From Microtetraspora glauca (lineage in GTDB: Bacteria > Actinomycetota > Actinomycetes > Streptomycetales > Streptomycetaceae), in contig JOFO01000005.1 of assembly GCA_000721275.1 (NCBI GenBank), positions 62,001-126,000 of the forward strand: DNA of 64,000 bases. The letters run 5' to 3'. Positions within the stretch are counted from its first letter, which is position 1, and each line of letters starts with the position of its first letter. The position numbers and the translations under genes are program-made. Shown one piece after another: positions 23,733 through 32,700 of this stretch. The notes beneath the pieces are model-generated. The model was given only the letters and a program-made list of their open reading frames with translations, ran no database searches and had not been told where the DNA came from.

Positions 23733-26198
23733 CTAACCGCCGCCCTGCGGCCAGCGCGCCGCGAGCAGCAGGGCGATGTCGTCCGGCCGGTCCGACGCCC
23801 GCACCGCCTCGTGCATCAGCCGGTCCGCGGCCTCCGCCAGCGGCAGCGACCCCGTCGCCCCCAGCGTCCGCCGCAGCCGCTCCACCCCCTCGTCGATGTC
23901 CGCGCCCGGCCGCTCCACCAGCCCGTCCGTGAACAGCGCCAGCACCGCCCCCTCCGCCAGCCGCAGCCGCGTCACCGGATACGACGCCCGCGCGTCCACC
24001 CCCAGCACCACCCCGCCCGCGATGTCCAGCAGCTCCGCCGACCCGTCCGGATGCCGCAGCAGCGGCTGCGGATGCCCGGCCCGCACCGCCCGCGCCTCCC
24101 CCGTCCGCGCGTCCAGGACCACGTAACAGCAGCTCGCGAACTGCCCCGGGTCCAGATCGATGAGCAGCCGGTTGGTGCCCCGCACCACCTCCCGCGGCGG
24201 CAGCCCGCTCAGCGCGAACGCCCGCACCGCACTCCGCAGCTGACCCATCGTCGCCGCCGCCGCGACGCCGTGCCCCTGCACGTCCCCGATGACCAGCGCC
24301 AGCTCGCCCCGCGCCGTCTCCACCACGTCGTACCAGTCGCCGCCCACGTCCATGCCCTGCGTCCCCGGCAGATACCGGCCCACCGTCTCGACGCCCTGCC
24401 GCACCGGCAGCCGGTGCGGCAGCAGCGCGTCCTGGAGCCCGCGCGCCACCGCCGCCTCGGAGTCGTACCGCCGCGCCCGCTCCAGCGCCTGCGCGATCAG
24501 CCCCGCCAGCGCCGTGAGCACCGCCCGCTCCTCCGGGCCGAAGTCCCGCGGCCGGTCGAAGCCCAGGATGCAGGTGCCCACCGGCCGGCCCGAGGCGATC
24601 AGCGGCAGGAACGCCCGCGCGCCCCGCTCCGCGTCCACCGGCAGCCCCGGGTACGCCCGCCGCAGCGCCTCCACCGACTCGAAGAACAGCGCCCGGCCAC
24701 CGGTCAGCGCGTCCACCCCCGGCAGCCGGGCGTCCAGCGCCACCCCGTCGAACCGGTCCAGGAACCCCGGCGGGAACCCCGTCTCCCACGCCAGGTACAG
24801 CCGCCGGTCGCTCAGCAGGTAGATCGCCAGCTGCCGCCCGCCGAACGCCGGCAGCAGCTCCTCCGTCACCACCGCCGACACCTGGCGCGCCGTCACCGCC
24901 TCGGTCAGCGCGATCGCCAGCGCCACCGGCCGGTACAGCGACGCCGCCCGCGTCCCCTCGGACCCCAGCCCGTCACCGGACGGCGCCGGCGCCGCGGCCC
25001 CTTCCGCTTCCGGCGCCTCCTCCGGTACGAGCACCATCGTCACGCCGTCCCGGCCCGGGTACAGCGACACCGACAGCCACCGGCCGTCCTCCGGGCGGGC
25101 CAGGAACCGCACCGGCTCCGTCGACAGCAGCGCGGCCCGCAACTGCTCCTCGTGGAACGGGAGGGCGAACCACGGCAGCGCCTCCCACAGCGGACGCCCC
25201 GCCAGCGCCCCGCGCGGACGCCCCAGCAGCCGCTCGGTGCGCTCGTTCACATAGGTGACCCGGCCGAGCCGGTCGACCGCCAGGATCGCCCGCGGCAGCC
25301 GGTCCGTCGCGTCCGAGCCGACCAGCCCGGTGCCCAGGTCCACCAGGGCGCCCGCCAGGTGCCCGTGCCCGTCCGCCCCGGTGAACCGGGAACGCGCCGA
25401 CACCTCCAGCAGGTGCAGCCCCCCGTCCGGCCCTTTCAGCCGCAGCCGGCGCACCGCACCGCCGCCGTCCGCGGCGCCCGTCCGGCGGGCCGCCGCCCAC
25501 AGCGCGTAGCCGTCCTCCGGCTCCAGCCGCGAGGTCAGCGCCTCGACCGGCACCGGGGACGCGTCCGGCACGCCGAGGATCGCCCGCAGCCCGTCGTCCA
25601 TCGTCACCGTCCCCGCCGCCAGGTCCCAGTCGAAGGACCCGAACCGCACCGGCGGCACCGCGCCCGACGGCAGCTGCACACAGAGCGGTTCGCCCGGCCA
25701 CCGCACCGCGGTCCCGGCCGCCGCGAGCCCCGCCAGGACCTCGCCCAGCCGCAGCGCCGCACCGGTCAGCCGCTCGCGGTCCCGCGCGCCCACCGGCACG
25801 CCGGGCGTCGGGGGCCGCAGCACCACCAGCACCCCGAACCGCTCCCCGCCGGCCGCCACCGGCGCGTACAGCGACGCGAACGGGAACGGCAGGCTCGCCA
25901 CCAGCTGCGGGAACCGCCGCATCGACTCCTCGACGTCCGCCAGGTGCACCGGCTGCCCGGACCGGTGCACCTCGGCCACCGGGAACGGGCGGTTGGTGTG
26001 CATCCGCGACCAGGGCCGGAACAGCTCGCCCGGCAGGCCCGCCAGCACCGCGAGCCGCAGCAGCCCCTCCGTACCCGACCTCAGGTACACCCCGCCCGCG
26101 TAGCCGCCGACCTCCTCCACGGCGTCCGTCGCCGCCTCCGCCAGCGCCTGGACCAGGGCCTGCGGCGGCGCACCGGGGGGCGGCTCGCGCGGGGTCAC
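23733..26198 (-). CDS. Multi-sensor SpoIIE-type PP2C phosphatase (GAF-PAS-GAF-PPM)
   Basis: The roughly 821-residue protein has an N-terminal GAF-like domain with 'PFASLYAPVAAGGERFGVLVVLRP', two PAS-like regions ('FDWDLAAGTVTMDDGLRAILG' and 'AILAVDRLGRVTYVNERTERLLGR') and a second GAF region around 'GRPVGTCILGFDRPRDFGPEE'. The C-terminal PPM domain (about 570-815) holds 'VGGDWYDV' near residue 618, 'GDVQGHG' and 'ALFTDGLVERPG'. It should link a redox or small-molecule signal to anti-anti-sigma dephosphorylation. The GTG at 26198 is a best guess; an ATG at 26234 is possible. It is the largest of three phosphatases here. Confidence 0.9.
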   Translation of the reverse strand: MTPREPPPGAPPQALVQALAEAATDAVEEVGGYAGGVYLRSGTEGLLRLAVLAGLPGELFRPWSRMHTNRPFPVAEVHRSGQPVHLADVEESMRRFPQLVASLPFPFASLYAPVAAGGERFGVLVVLRPPTPGVPVGARDRERLTGAALRLGEVLAGLAAAGTAVRWPGEPLCVQLPSGAVPPVRFGSFDWDLAAGTVTMDDGLRAILGVPDASPVPVEALTSRLEPEDGYALWAAARRTGAADGGGAVRRLRLKGPDGGLHLLEVSARSRFTGADGHGHLAGALVDLGTGLVGSDATDRLPRAILAVDRLGRVTYVNERTERLLGRPRGALAGRPLWEALPWFALPFHEEQLRAALLSTEPVRFLARPEDGRWLSVSLYPGRDGVTMVLVPEEAPEAEGAAAPAPSGDGLGSEGTRAASLYRPVALAIALTEAVTARQVSAVVTEELLPAFGGRQLAIYLLSDRRLYLAWETGFPPGFLDRFDGVALDARLPGVDALTGGRALFFESVEALRRAYPGLPVDAERGARAFLPLIASGRPVGTCILGFDRPRDFGPEERAVLTALAGLIAQALERARRYDSEAAVARGLQDALLPHRLPVRQGVETVGRYLPGTQGMDVGGDWYDVVETARGELALVIGDVQGHGVAAAATMGQLRSAVRAFALSGLPPREVVRGTNRLLIDLDPGQFASCCYVVLDARTGEARAVRAGHPQPLLRHPDGSAELLDIAGGVVLGVDARASYPVTRLRLAEGAVLALFTDGLVERPGADIDEGVERLRRTLGATGSLPLAEAADRLMHEAVRASDRPDDIALLLAARWPQGGG

Positions 26199-26373
26199 AC
26201 AGCCAGCATGCGCCCGCCGCGGAAACGGCCGCATCCCGGCGTACGGCCCCCGGCCCCGCCGACCCGCCCCGCCGCTGTTGACCCGGCGCGTGCGGGCCGT
26301 CACACTCGGTCGTCGTCCGCCGCCGCCTCGGCGCGGCGGCACTCACCTCACCACCTCGCGCGCAGGGGGCACC

Positions 26374-27138
26374 ATGACCGGCCGGGTCCTTCCGTACGAC
26401 GTCCACGGCGACGGGCCCGGGAGGGCCCTCGTCCTCCACAACTGGTTCGGCGACCGCAGCAGCTTCGACGCGCTGCGCGCCCACCTCGACCCGGCGGCGG
26501 GCAGCTACGCCTTCCTCGACTGCCGCGGCTACGGCGAGGCCCGCGACGCCGACGGCGCCTTCACCATGGAGGAGGTCGCCGCGGACGCCCTCGCCGTCGC
26601 CGACGACCTCGGCTGGGACTCCTTCTCCGTCATCGGGCACTCCATGGGCGGCAAGGCCGCCCAGCTGATGCTCCTCGACGCGCCCGGCCGGGTCCGCTCC
26701 CTCGTCGGCATCGCGCCGGTCTCCGCCGCCGGCTTCCCCCTCGACGAGGAGAGCCGGCGGCTGTTCGCCGGCGCCGCCGACGACCCGGCGCTGCGCCGGG
26801 CGATCATCGACCACACCACCGGCGGCCGGCACGACGGCCCGTGGCTGGACGCGGTCGTCGACCGCTCGGTGACCCGGTCCTCCGCGACCGCCTTCCGCGC
26901 CTACCTGGACTCCTGGTCCGGCGCCGACTTCCACGAGCGGGTCCGCGACAACCCGGCGCCCGTCCTGCTCGTCGTCGGCGCGCACGACCCGGCGCTGGGC
27001 GCGGAGGCGATGGAGGCCACCTGGCTGCGCTGGTACCCCAACGCCCGCCTGGAGGTCCTGGCGGAGGCCGGGCACTACCCGCCGGAGGAGACGCCGAAGG
27101 ACCTCGCCCGCGCCATCGAGGCGTTCCTCGCCGCCTGA
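26374..27138 (+). CDS. Alpha/beta-hydrolase
   Basis: The 254-residue protein has the alpha/beta-hydrolase triad: nucleophile elbow 'GHSMGG' (S90), D205 in 'VVGAHDPALG' and H234 in 'EAGHYPPEE'. The oxyanion region 'LHNWFGDRSSFDALRAHL' starts near residue 21. The phrase 'FLDCRGYGEARDAD' is typical of esterase and haloperoxidase-like members. It has no signal peptide. The substrate is unknown. The ATG at 26374 is supported by cagggggc upstream. It lies upstream of a universal stress protein gene with 153 bp between them. Confidence 0.85.
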   Translation: MTGRVLPYDVHGDGPGRALVLHNWFGDRSSFDALRAHLDPAAGSYAFLDCRGYGEARDADGAFTMEEVAADALAVADDLGWDSFSVIGHSMGGKAAQLMLLDAPGRVRSLVGIAPVSAAGFPLDEESRRLFAGAADDPALRRAIIDHTTGGRHDGPWLDAVVDRSVTRSSATAFRAYLDSWSGADFHERVRDNPAPVLLVVGAHDPALGAEAMEATWLRWYPNARLEVLAEAGHYPPEETPKDLARAIEAFLAA

Positions 27139-27291
27139 CGCCCCCGGAACGGCGGACCCGGAAGGGACCTTCCGCGGGGCCGCGCGGGACCTCCGGCCCG
27201 CGTGGCGCCCGGCCCGGCGGGCAGTCGACGGGTGTACTCGGTCACGAGGCCACCCGCGAGCGGCGGAGCACCACCGGAAGGAAGCACGGCG

Positions 27292-28200
27292 ATGGGGCGC
27301 AGCGAGGAACGGATGACGGCGGCGGAGACGGACGGCGGGCCGTTCGTCCTCGTCGGCACGGACGGATCGCCGTCGGCGCTCCGGGCGGTGGAGGCGGCGG
27401 CGCGGGAGGCGGGACAGCGCGGGGTGCGGCTGGTCGTCGCGCACGCGTTCGTCTGGCCGCTGTTCCGCGTCGGCCTGGAGCCGTCGCTGTACGGCCCGGC
27501 CGAGAGCGGGCTGCGGCGGCAGGCGGAGATCGTCCTGGACACGGCGGTCGCCCGGGCCCGGGCCGTCGCCCCTGGCACCGAGGTCTCCGGCGAGCTGATC
27601 TCCGGCGAACCGCTCGTGGTCCTCGCCACCCGCTCGGCGGGGGCGGAGCTGGTGGTCGTCGGCAGCCGCGGCACCGGGGCCTTCGGCGCGCTGGTGCTGG
27701 GCTCCGTCGCCGTCCACCTCGCCGCGCACGCCGCCTGCCCCGTCCTGGTCGTGCGCGGCCGGGACGAGCCGGACGGGCCGGTGCTCCTCGCGGTCGACGG
27801 CTCCCCGGACTCCGACGCGGCCGTCGACTTCGCCTTCACGGAGGCGAGGGCGCGCGGCGCGGAGCTCGTCGCCGTCCACGCCTGGGCGCCGAGCACCGGC
27901 CCCGCCGACCTCACCCCGCTGTTCCAGAGCGCCGAGGAGGTGCACGCGGAGGCGGGCCGCGTCCTCGACGCCGCGCTGGCGCGGGCCGCCGCACGGCACC
28001 CCGGCGCGAAGGCCGAGCCGCGGCTGCTGCGGGGCAGCCCGCGCGAGGTGCTGCTGGAGGAGAGCGAGGGCGCCCAGCTGGTCGTCATGGGGGCGCGCGG
28101 GCGCGGCGGCTTCGCGGGCCTGCTGCTGGGGTCGGTGAGCCAGGCGCTGCTCCACCACGCCCGGTGCCCCGTCGCCGTCGTCCGGAACCCGGCCGGCTGA
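27292..28200 (+). CDS. Tandem universal stress protein (UspA x2)
   Basis: The 302-residue protein carries two UspA domains. Each ends with the ATP-binding G-x2-G-x9-G-(S/T) pattern: 'GSRGTGAFGALVLGSVA' (124-140) and 'GARGRGGFAGLLLGSVSQ' in the second half. Each also has the strand start 'VLVGTDGSP' or 'VLLAVDGSP'. This is the two-domain format common in actinobacteria, associated with dormancy, hypoxia and stress. The ATG at 27292 follows ggaaggaag. It is 94 bp from the PRTase-hydrolase fusion gene, suggesting a small stress operon. Confidence 0.92.
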   Translation: MGRSEERMTAAETDGGPFVLVGTDGSPSALRAVEAAAREAGQRGVRLVVAHAFVWPLFRVGLEPSLYGPAESGLRRQAEIVLDTAVARARAVAPGTEVSGELISGEPLVVLATRSAGAELVVVGSRGTGAFGALVLGSVAVHLAAHAACPVLVVRGRDEPDGPVLLAVDGSPDSDAAVDFAFTEARARGAELVAVHAWAPSTGPADLTPLFQSAEEVHAEAGRVLDAALARAAARHPGAKAEPRLLRGSPREVLLEESEGAQLVVMGARGRGGFAGLLLGSVSQALLHHARCPVAVVRNPAG

Positions 28201-28294
28201 CGCGACGGGTGCGACCCTGGAGGGAGGGGTCCGCCGGCCCCGCCGAGGGGGACGCGACCACGAGGGGGGACGCGAGATCGGGAAGGCGGCCGTC

Positions 28295-29599
28295 ATGTAC
28301 TTCGCCGACCGGGAGGACGCGGGGCGACGGCTCGCCGCCCGGCTCGACCACCTCAGGGGCCGCGACGTGGTCGTCGTCGGACTGCCGCGCGGCGGCGTTC
28401 CGGTGGCGGCCGAGGTGGCGGACGCGCTGGACGCGCCGCTCGACATCTGCCTGGTCCGCAAGCTGGGCGTGCCGGGCCGGCCGGAGGTCGCCATGGGGGC
28501 GATCGGCGAGGGCGGGGTCCGGGTCGTCAACGAGGACGTCGTGCGGCTCGCGGGCGTCAGCGAGGGGGACCTGGCGGACGCCGAGGTGCGGGAGCGGCAG
28601 GTGCTGGCCGACCGGACCCGGACGTACCGGGGCAGCCGGCGGCCGGTGCCGCTGGAGGGGCGGACGGTGGTGGTCGTCGACGACGGCCTCGCCACCGGGG
28701 CGACCGCGCTGGCCGCCTGCCGGACGGTACGGGCCGGGGGAGCCGCGCGGATCGTGCTCGCCGTGCCGGTGGCGCCGGACGACTGGGCGGCGCGGCTCGG
28801 TGGGGAGGCCGACGAGACGGTCGCCGTCCACACCCCGGCGGAGTTCGCGGCCGTCGGCCAGTTCTACCGGGACTTCGACCAGACGCCGGACGCCGAGGTG
28901 GTGGCCCTGCTCGACCGGAGCCGGGCGGGGCGCGCCCCGGTGGTCCGGAACACCTCCGTACGGATCGGGGTCGACGGCGTCGAGCTGCCGGGCGACCTCG
29001 CGCTGCCCGACGGGGCGGCCGGTCTGGTCCTCTTCGCGCACGGCAGCGGCAGCGGCCGGGACAGCCCCAGGAACCGGGCGGTGGCCGGCGCCCTGAACGG
29101 GGCCGGGCTCGGGACGCTCCTGTTCGACCTGCTCACGGAGGCCGAGGCGGCCGACCGGGCGCAGGTGTTCGACACCCCGCTGCTCGCCGGGCGGCTGGCC
29201 CGGGTCTCCGCCTGGGCGGCGGAGCGGCCGGAGACCGCGGCGCTGCCCCGGGGGTACTTCGGGGCGAGTACGGGCGCCGCCGCCGCGCTGTGGGCCGCGG
29301 CGGCGCCGGACGACGACGTGGCCGCCGTGGTGTCCCGGGGCGGCCGGCCCGACCTCGCGGGGGAGCGGCTGGCCGCGGTGCGGGCGCCGACGCTGTTGAT
29401 CGTCGGCGGCGACGACGACCTGGTCCTGGACCTCAACCGGCGGGCCGAGGCGCTGCTGCGCTGCGAGAGCCGGCTGGAGGTCGTGCCGGGCGCCGGCCAC
29501 CTCTTCGAGGAGCCCGGCGCCCTGGAACGGGTCGCGGAACTGGCCACCGCCTGGTTCACCGGCCGCTTCGCGGCGGTGACCGGCGGGGCCGGTCAGTAG
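28295..29599 (+). CDS. Phosphoribosyltransferase-alpha/beta-hydrolase fusion
   Basis: The 434-residue protein joins two modules. Residues about 1-210 are a type I phosphoribosyltransferase with PRPP loop 'VVVVDDGLATGATALAA' and an N-terminal 'GLPRGGVPVAAEVADAL'. Residues about 220-434 are a dienelactone-hydrolase-like alpha/beta-hydrolase with 'GYFGASTGAAAALW' (nucleophile S325), 'IVGGDDDLVLDLN' and 'GAGHLFEEPG'. Similar fusions occur in actinobacteria near Usp genes. The substrates of neither half can be predicted. It has a 7-nt convergent overlap with the LysM gene. Confidence 0.9.
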   Translation: MYFADREDAGRRLAARLDHLRGRDVVVVGLPRGGVPVAAEVADALDAPLDICLVRKLGVPGRPEVAMGAIGEGGVRVVNEDVVRLAGVSEGDLADAEVRERQVLADRTRTYRGSRRPVPLEGRTVVVVDDGLATGATALAACRTVRAGGAARIVLAVPVAPDDWAARLGGEADETVAVHTPAEFAAVGQFYRDFDQTPDAEVVALLDRSRAGRAPVVRNTSVRIGVDGVELPGDLALPDGAAGLVLFAHGSGSGRDSPRNRAVAGALNGAGLGTLLFDLLTEAEAADRAQVFDTPLLAGRLARVSAWAAERPETAALPRGYFGASTGAAAALWAAAAPDDDVAAVVSRGGRPDLAGERLAAVRAPTLLIVGGDDDLVLDLNRRAEALLRCESRLEVVPGAGHLFEEPGALERVAELATAWFTGRFAAVTGGAGQ

Positions 29600-30489
29600 G
29601 CGCCGTTGACGTTGTCGATGGAGCCGTACCGGTCGGCCGCGTAGTTGCAGGCGGCGGTGATGTTCGCGACGGGGTCGTACGGGTCGAGCGAGGTGCCCGG
29701 CACGTGGTAGGCCGCGAACGTCGGGTCGATGACCTGGAGCAGGCCCTTGGAGGGGGTGCCCTTGGCGGCGTTCGAGTCCCAGAGGTTGATGGCGCGGGGG
29801 TTGCCGGAGGACTCGCGCATGACGTTGCGGAGGATGCCGTCGTACGTGCCGGGGATGCCGTAGCGGGCCATGACGTCGAGCGACTCGCGGATCCAGCCGT
29901 CCAGGTTGTCGGCGTACCGGGTGGCGGCGGGAGCGGCCTGCGGCGCGGCCTGTGCGACCGTCGCGCGGGTCTGCGCGGCGGGGGCCGCGGGGCGGGCGGC
30001 GGAGCGGCTCGCCCGTTCGGCGGAACCGCCGGCGGCGGGCTTCGCGGTGTCCTTCCGGACGGTCTTCCGCGGGGCGGGGACGGCCCCGGCGGAATCCCGA
30101 CGAATCGTCAGTTCCAGGCCCGGATGAATGAGTGACGGATTGTCACCGACGGCGGTCCGGTTCGCCTGGTAAAGCGCCTTCCAGCCGCCCTGAATTCCCT
30201 TTCGGTGGGCGATCAGGGAAAGCGAGTCGCCCTGCACCACGGTGTACGCGCGGGGCGCGGCGGCCGGCGCGGCCGGAACGGTGGCGGGGGCCTGTGCCGG
30301 GGTGGCGGGAGCGGCGGCCGGGGCCGCGACGGCGGCGGCCGGTGCGGCGGTCCGCGCGACGGGCTCGGCGCCGGCGGTGGCCGGGACGACGAGGGGCAGG
30401 GCGAGGGCGACTCCGCCGGTGCCCGCGAAGGCGAGACCTCGGGAGACGGGGCGGCGTCGGGGGCGGCGGTGCTTGCCGTGAGCGGGCAT
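29593..30489 (-). CDS. Secreted LysM protein with transglycosylase-like C-terminus
   Basis: The 298-residue protein has a signal peptide (cleavage near 'ATAGA' at about 41), an Ala/Pro linker, a LysM domain (about 81-129, 'YTVVQGDSLSLIAHRKG'), a second Ala/Pro linker, and a C-terminal lysozyme-like domain (about 190-298). The last has 'ILRNVMRESSGNPRAINLWDSN' with the catalytic Glu in 'RESSG' and 'GTPSKGLLQVIDPTFAAYHVPG'. It should cut peptidoglycan glycan strands during growth or germination. A ydaO (c-di-AMP) aptamer lies in its leader, as for Streptomyces resuscitation and cell-wall hydrolase genes. Confidence 0.92.
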   Translation of the reverse strand: MPAHGKHRRPRRRPVSRGLAFAGTGGVALALPLVVPATAGAEPVARTAAPAAAVAAPAAAPATPAQAPATVPAAPAAAPRAYTVVQGDSLSLIAHRKGIQGGWKALYQANRTAVGDNPSLIHPGLELTIRRDSAGAVPAPRKTVRKDTAKPAAGGSAERASRSAARPAAPAAQTRATVAQAAPQAAPAATRYADNLDGWIRESLDVMARYGIPGTYDGILRNVMRESSGNPRAINLWDSNAAKGTPSKGLLQVIDPTFAAYHVPGTSLDPYDPVANITAACNYAADRYGSIDNVNGAY

Positions 30490-30502
30490 GACGGTTTCCT
30501 CT

Positions 30503-30680
30503 CCGGCGCCTGCGAGGTGAGCTGTCGGGTTCGGACGGGGAGGTGTCCGGCCGCGCGCACGCGGCTTCACCCCGAGCCGTTCCGGTGGTCCGGACCGGCG
30601 GTGTGGTGGGTCCCCCGCTCCTGCCGTCGGGTGCAATGGGAGGTCGTCCGGGCGGTGGCAGGATTCGGCGGTCCGCCCGA
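30503..30680 (-). ncRNA. ydaO-yuaA (cyclic di-AMP) riboswitch
   Basis: On the minus strand the leader contains, in order, CGCCGAATCCTGCC (near 30657-30670), AGGAGCGGGGGACCCA, CGGGGTGAAGCCG, and CCGAACCCGACAGCTCACCTCG (broken here as CCGAACCCGACAG then CTCACCTCG), ending near 30504. These are the conserved blocks of the ydaO riboswitch. The RNA sits ahead of a secreted cell-wall hydrolase, its usual partner in actinobacteria; c-di-AMP binding turns such genes off. Confidence 0.9.
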
Positions 30681-30998
30681 ATGGAGGTGACCGTAGGCGA
30701 GAAATGCGGCGCGGAACAAGACGCGCGGACACGGGAAAAGGAAGGGCAAAGATCGATGTGCCGGAATTCAAGATCGACCGTTCTCGCGGTGATTCCGGAT
30801 TCCCTTGTGCGGCGCGGATTCTGACGGGGGCGGGGGTGGGGGCGGCGGAGGGAAAGTGAGTCGCGTCACGGGGTGCGTAATGTCCGAATAGGCCGCCTGG
30901 TTCTGTTCGTTGGAATGTGCTCCGTAATGCCCACGTGTTGGGGTGGCATGCGCGGTGCATACACGGCAAACCGGACACGCATCGCCAATCATGGGGGG
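30681..30998. other. Gene-free region, promoter-bearing
   Basis: About 320 bp between the riboswitch and the DUF6197-like gene has lower GC than its surroundings, and no reading frame looks coding. It must hold the promoters for both divergent transcripts. Candidate elements are not clear enough to name. A G-rich run (gggggcgggggtgggggcgg) lies near 30825-30845. Confidence 0.5.
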
Positions 30999-31616
30999 AT
31001 GTCCTCAACTGCCCCGCTTTCTCCCGCTTTGACGGATCCGGACACCCTCGACCGCGAGGCGGCCCGGCTCTACGAGAGCGCCGCCTGGGAGCGGCTGCTC
31101 GCGCCCGCCCCCGCGCCCGCCCCCGCGCCCGGCCCGGCCTCCGAGGCGTGGCGGAGCCTGCTGTCCGTCCCCGTGGACCGGCTCGTCGCCGACGCGCTCG
31201 ACGCGCTGCCGGCGCCGCCGCCCGCCGAACGCCCGCTGCCCGGCCGGATCGGCGCCGCGCTCCCGGACCGGCTGCACGTCTGGCGCCGCATCGGCCGCCC
31301 GGACGTCCGGCCCTCCGTGCACCTGGCGTACGCGCGCCGGGTCCTGGAGGAGTGGGGCTGGCAGAACACCCCGTACAAGCTCCGGGACGCGCGCGGCGCG
31401 CGGTGCGTCTGCGGCGCGCTGCTCGCCGCCCACCGGCTCGGCCACGGCAGCGCCGCCACCATGAACGAGGCCGGTGCCTGGATCATGACCGAGCTGCGGT
31501 CCCGCGGCTGGCACGGCCTCATCGGCCCCTGGAACCGTGCCCCCGGCCGCACCGCGGCGGACGCGCTCGCCCTCCTCGACGCCACGATCCACCGCGCGTC
31601 CGTCGCCGGCCGCTGA
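30999..31616 (+). CDS. DUF6197-like protein
   Basis: The 205-residue protein has a Pro/Ala repeat (AP x6, about 36-45), then 'VHLAYARRVLEEWGWQNTPYKLRDARGARCVCGALLAAHRLGHGSAATMNEAG'. This phrase, a W-turn followed by C-x-C-G-A, matches the small DUF6197 family of actinobacteria. It ends with 'NRAPGRTAADALALLDATIHRA'. The function of the family is unknown. The ATG at 30999 follows a run of six Gs rather than a typical ribosome site, and a longer in-frame ORF begins at 30873, so the start is uncertain. Confidence 0.6.
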   Translation: MSSTAPLSPALTDPDTLDREAARLYESAAWERLLAPAPAPAPAPGPASEAWRSLLSVPVDRLVADALDALPAPPPAERPLPGRIGAALPDRLHVWRRIGRPDVRPSVHLAYARRVLEEWGWQNTPYKLRDARGARCVCGALLAAHRLGHGSAATMNEAGAWIMTELRSRGWHGLIGPWNRAPGRTAADALALLDATIHRASVAGR

Positions 31617-31668
31617 TCCAGGCCCCCGGTGGACTCTGGTCGACGGGTGACTGTATCTGCTTGAATGA

Positions 31669-31683
31669 TGCTTGTTACGAGCA
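31669..31683 (+). promoter_or_regulatory. Imperfect palindrome upstream of the SIS gene
   Basis: TGCTTGTTACGAGCA is a 15-bp palindrome with one mismatched pair, in an AT-richer 100-bp gap before the SIS/aldolase operon. It could be the operator of a DeoR- or GntR-type sugar regulator, none of which is adjacent. Confidence 0.4.
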
Positions 31684-31725
31684 GCTTCACGCATTGATGT
31701 CAGTCCTTCCGTGCAAGGAGTGCGC

Positions 31726-32652
31726 ATGGCCCCGTCCCGTACCGCCGCCGAGATCGCCACCCAGCCCGCCCTCTGGCGGGAAGCGCTCCGCACCCTGCCC
31801 GCGCACGCCGCCGCGCTGCCCCGGCGCGGGGAGCGGGTGGCCGTGATCGGCTGCGGCACCTCGTGGTTCATGGCGCAGGCGTACGCGGACCTGCGCGAGG
31901 CCGGCGGGCACGGGGAGACGGACGCGTTCGCCGCCTCCCGCTTCCCCCACGGGCGGCGGTACGACCGGGTCGTCGCGCTCACCCGTTCCGGCACCACCAG
32001 CGAGGTCCTGGCCGTCCTCGACCGGCTGAAGGGCACCGTCCCCACCGGCGCGATCACCGCCGACCCGGCCACCCCGGTGCGGGACGGCGCCGACGCCCTC
32101 GCCGTCCTCGACTTCGCCGACGAGGAGTCGGTCGTCCAGACCCGCTTCGCCACCACGGCCCTCGCGCTCCTCCGCGCCCACCTGGAGGCCGAGGACGCGC
32201 TCCCGGCCGGCGTCGGCTCCGTCGCCCGCGCCGCCGACGACGCCGAACTCGCCCTCGCCCGACCGCTGGAGGACTCTGTGCGCGACGCCGAGCAGGTCAC
32301 GTTCCTCGGCAGCGGCTGGACCTACGGCCTCGCCCAGGAGGCCGGGCTCAAGATGCGGGAGGCGGCCGGCGCGTGGACGGAGGCGTACCCGGCGATGGAG
32401 TACCGCCACGGGCCGATCAGCATCACCGGGCCCGGCCGGGTCGCCTGGACCTTCGGCCCCCTGCCCGGCGGCCTCGCCGAGGAGATCCGGGCGGTCGGCG
32501 GCACCCTCGTCGACGGCGGTCTCGATCCGCTCGCCGAACTCGTCGTGGCCCAGCGGCTCGCCGTCGCGGTCGCCGAGGCGCGCGGCCTGGACCCGGACCG
32601 CCCGCGGAACCTCACCCGCTCGGTGGTCCTCGCCGACGCCGGGGCGGCCTGA
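31726..32652 (+). CDS. SIS domain sugar-phosphate isomerase/deaminase
   Basis: The 308-residue protein has two SIS domains. The first has 'VAVIGCGTSWFMAQAYADL' and 'VVALTRSGTTSEVLAVL', and the second has 'VTFLGSGWTYGLAQEAGLKMREAAGAWTEAYPAMEYRHGPIS'. The last phrase is the sugar-phosphate-binding end of the AgaS/GlmS-type isomerases. It likely converts a ketose-6-phosphate/amino-sugar phosphate pair. The ATG at 31726 follows caaggag at 31714-31720. It stands before a tagatose/fructose-bisphosphate aldolase, the usual AgaS-AgaY type pairing, so a galactosamine or related sugar pathway is likely. Confidence 0.9.
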   Translation: MAPSRTAAEIATQPALWREALRTLPAHAAALPRRGERVAVIGCGTSWFMAQAYADLREAGGHGETDAFAASRFPHGRRYDRVVALTRSGTTSEVLAVLDRLKGTVPTGAITADPATPVRDGADALAVLDFADEESVVQTRFATTALALLRAHLEAEDALPAGVGSVARAADDAELALARPLEDSVRDAEQVTFLGSGWTYGLAQEAGLKMREAAGAWTEAYPAMEYRHGPISITGPGRVAWTFGPLPGGLAEEIRAVGGTLVDGGLDPLAELVVAQRLAVAVAEARGLDPDRPRNLTRSVVLADAGAA

Positions 32653-32700
32653 CGCCCCGGGCCCTACTCCGCGGAGCCGTAGCGAGTGAACGCTCTCCCC

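Noticed and set aside
23580..29096. A 1838-codon open frame on the plus strand and a 1286-codon frame on the minus strand at 24973-28833
   Set aside because: Both run antisense or out of frame to clear genes (PP2C, hydrolase, Usp, fusion enzyme), are dominated by Arg/Pro/Gly, and show no motifs. They are artefacts of GC-rich sequence with few stop codons.
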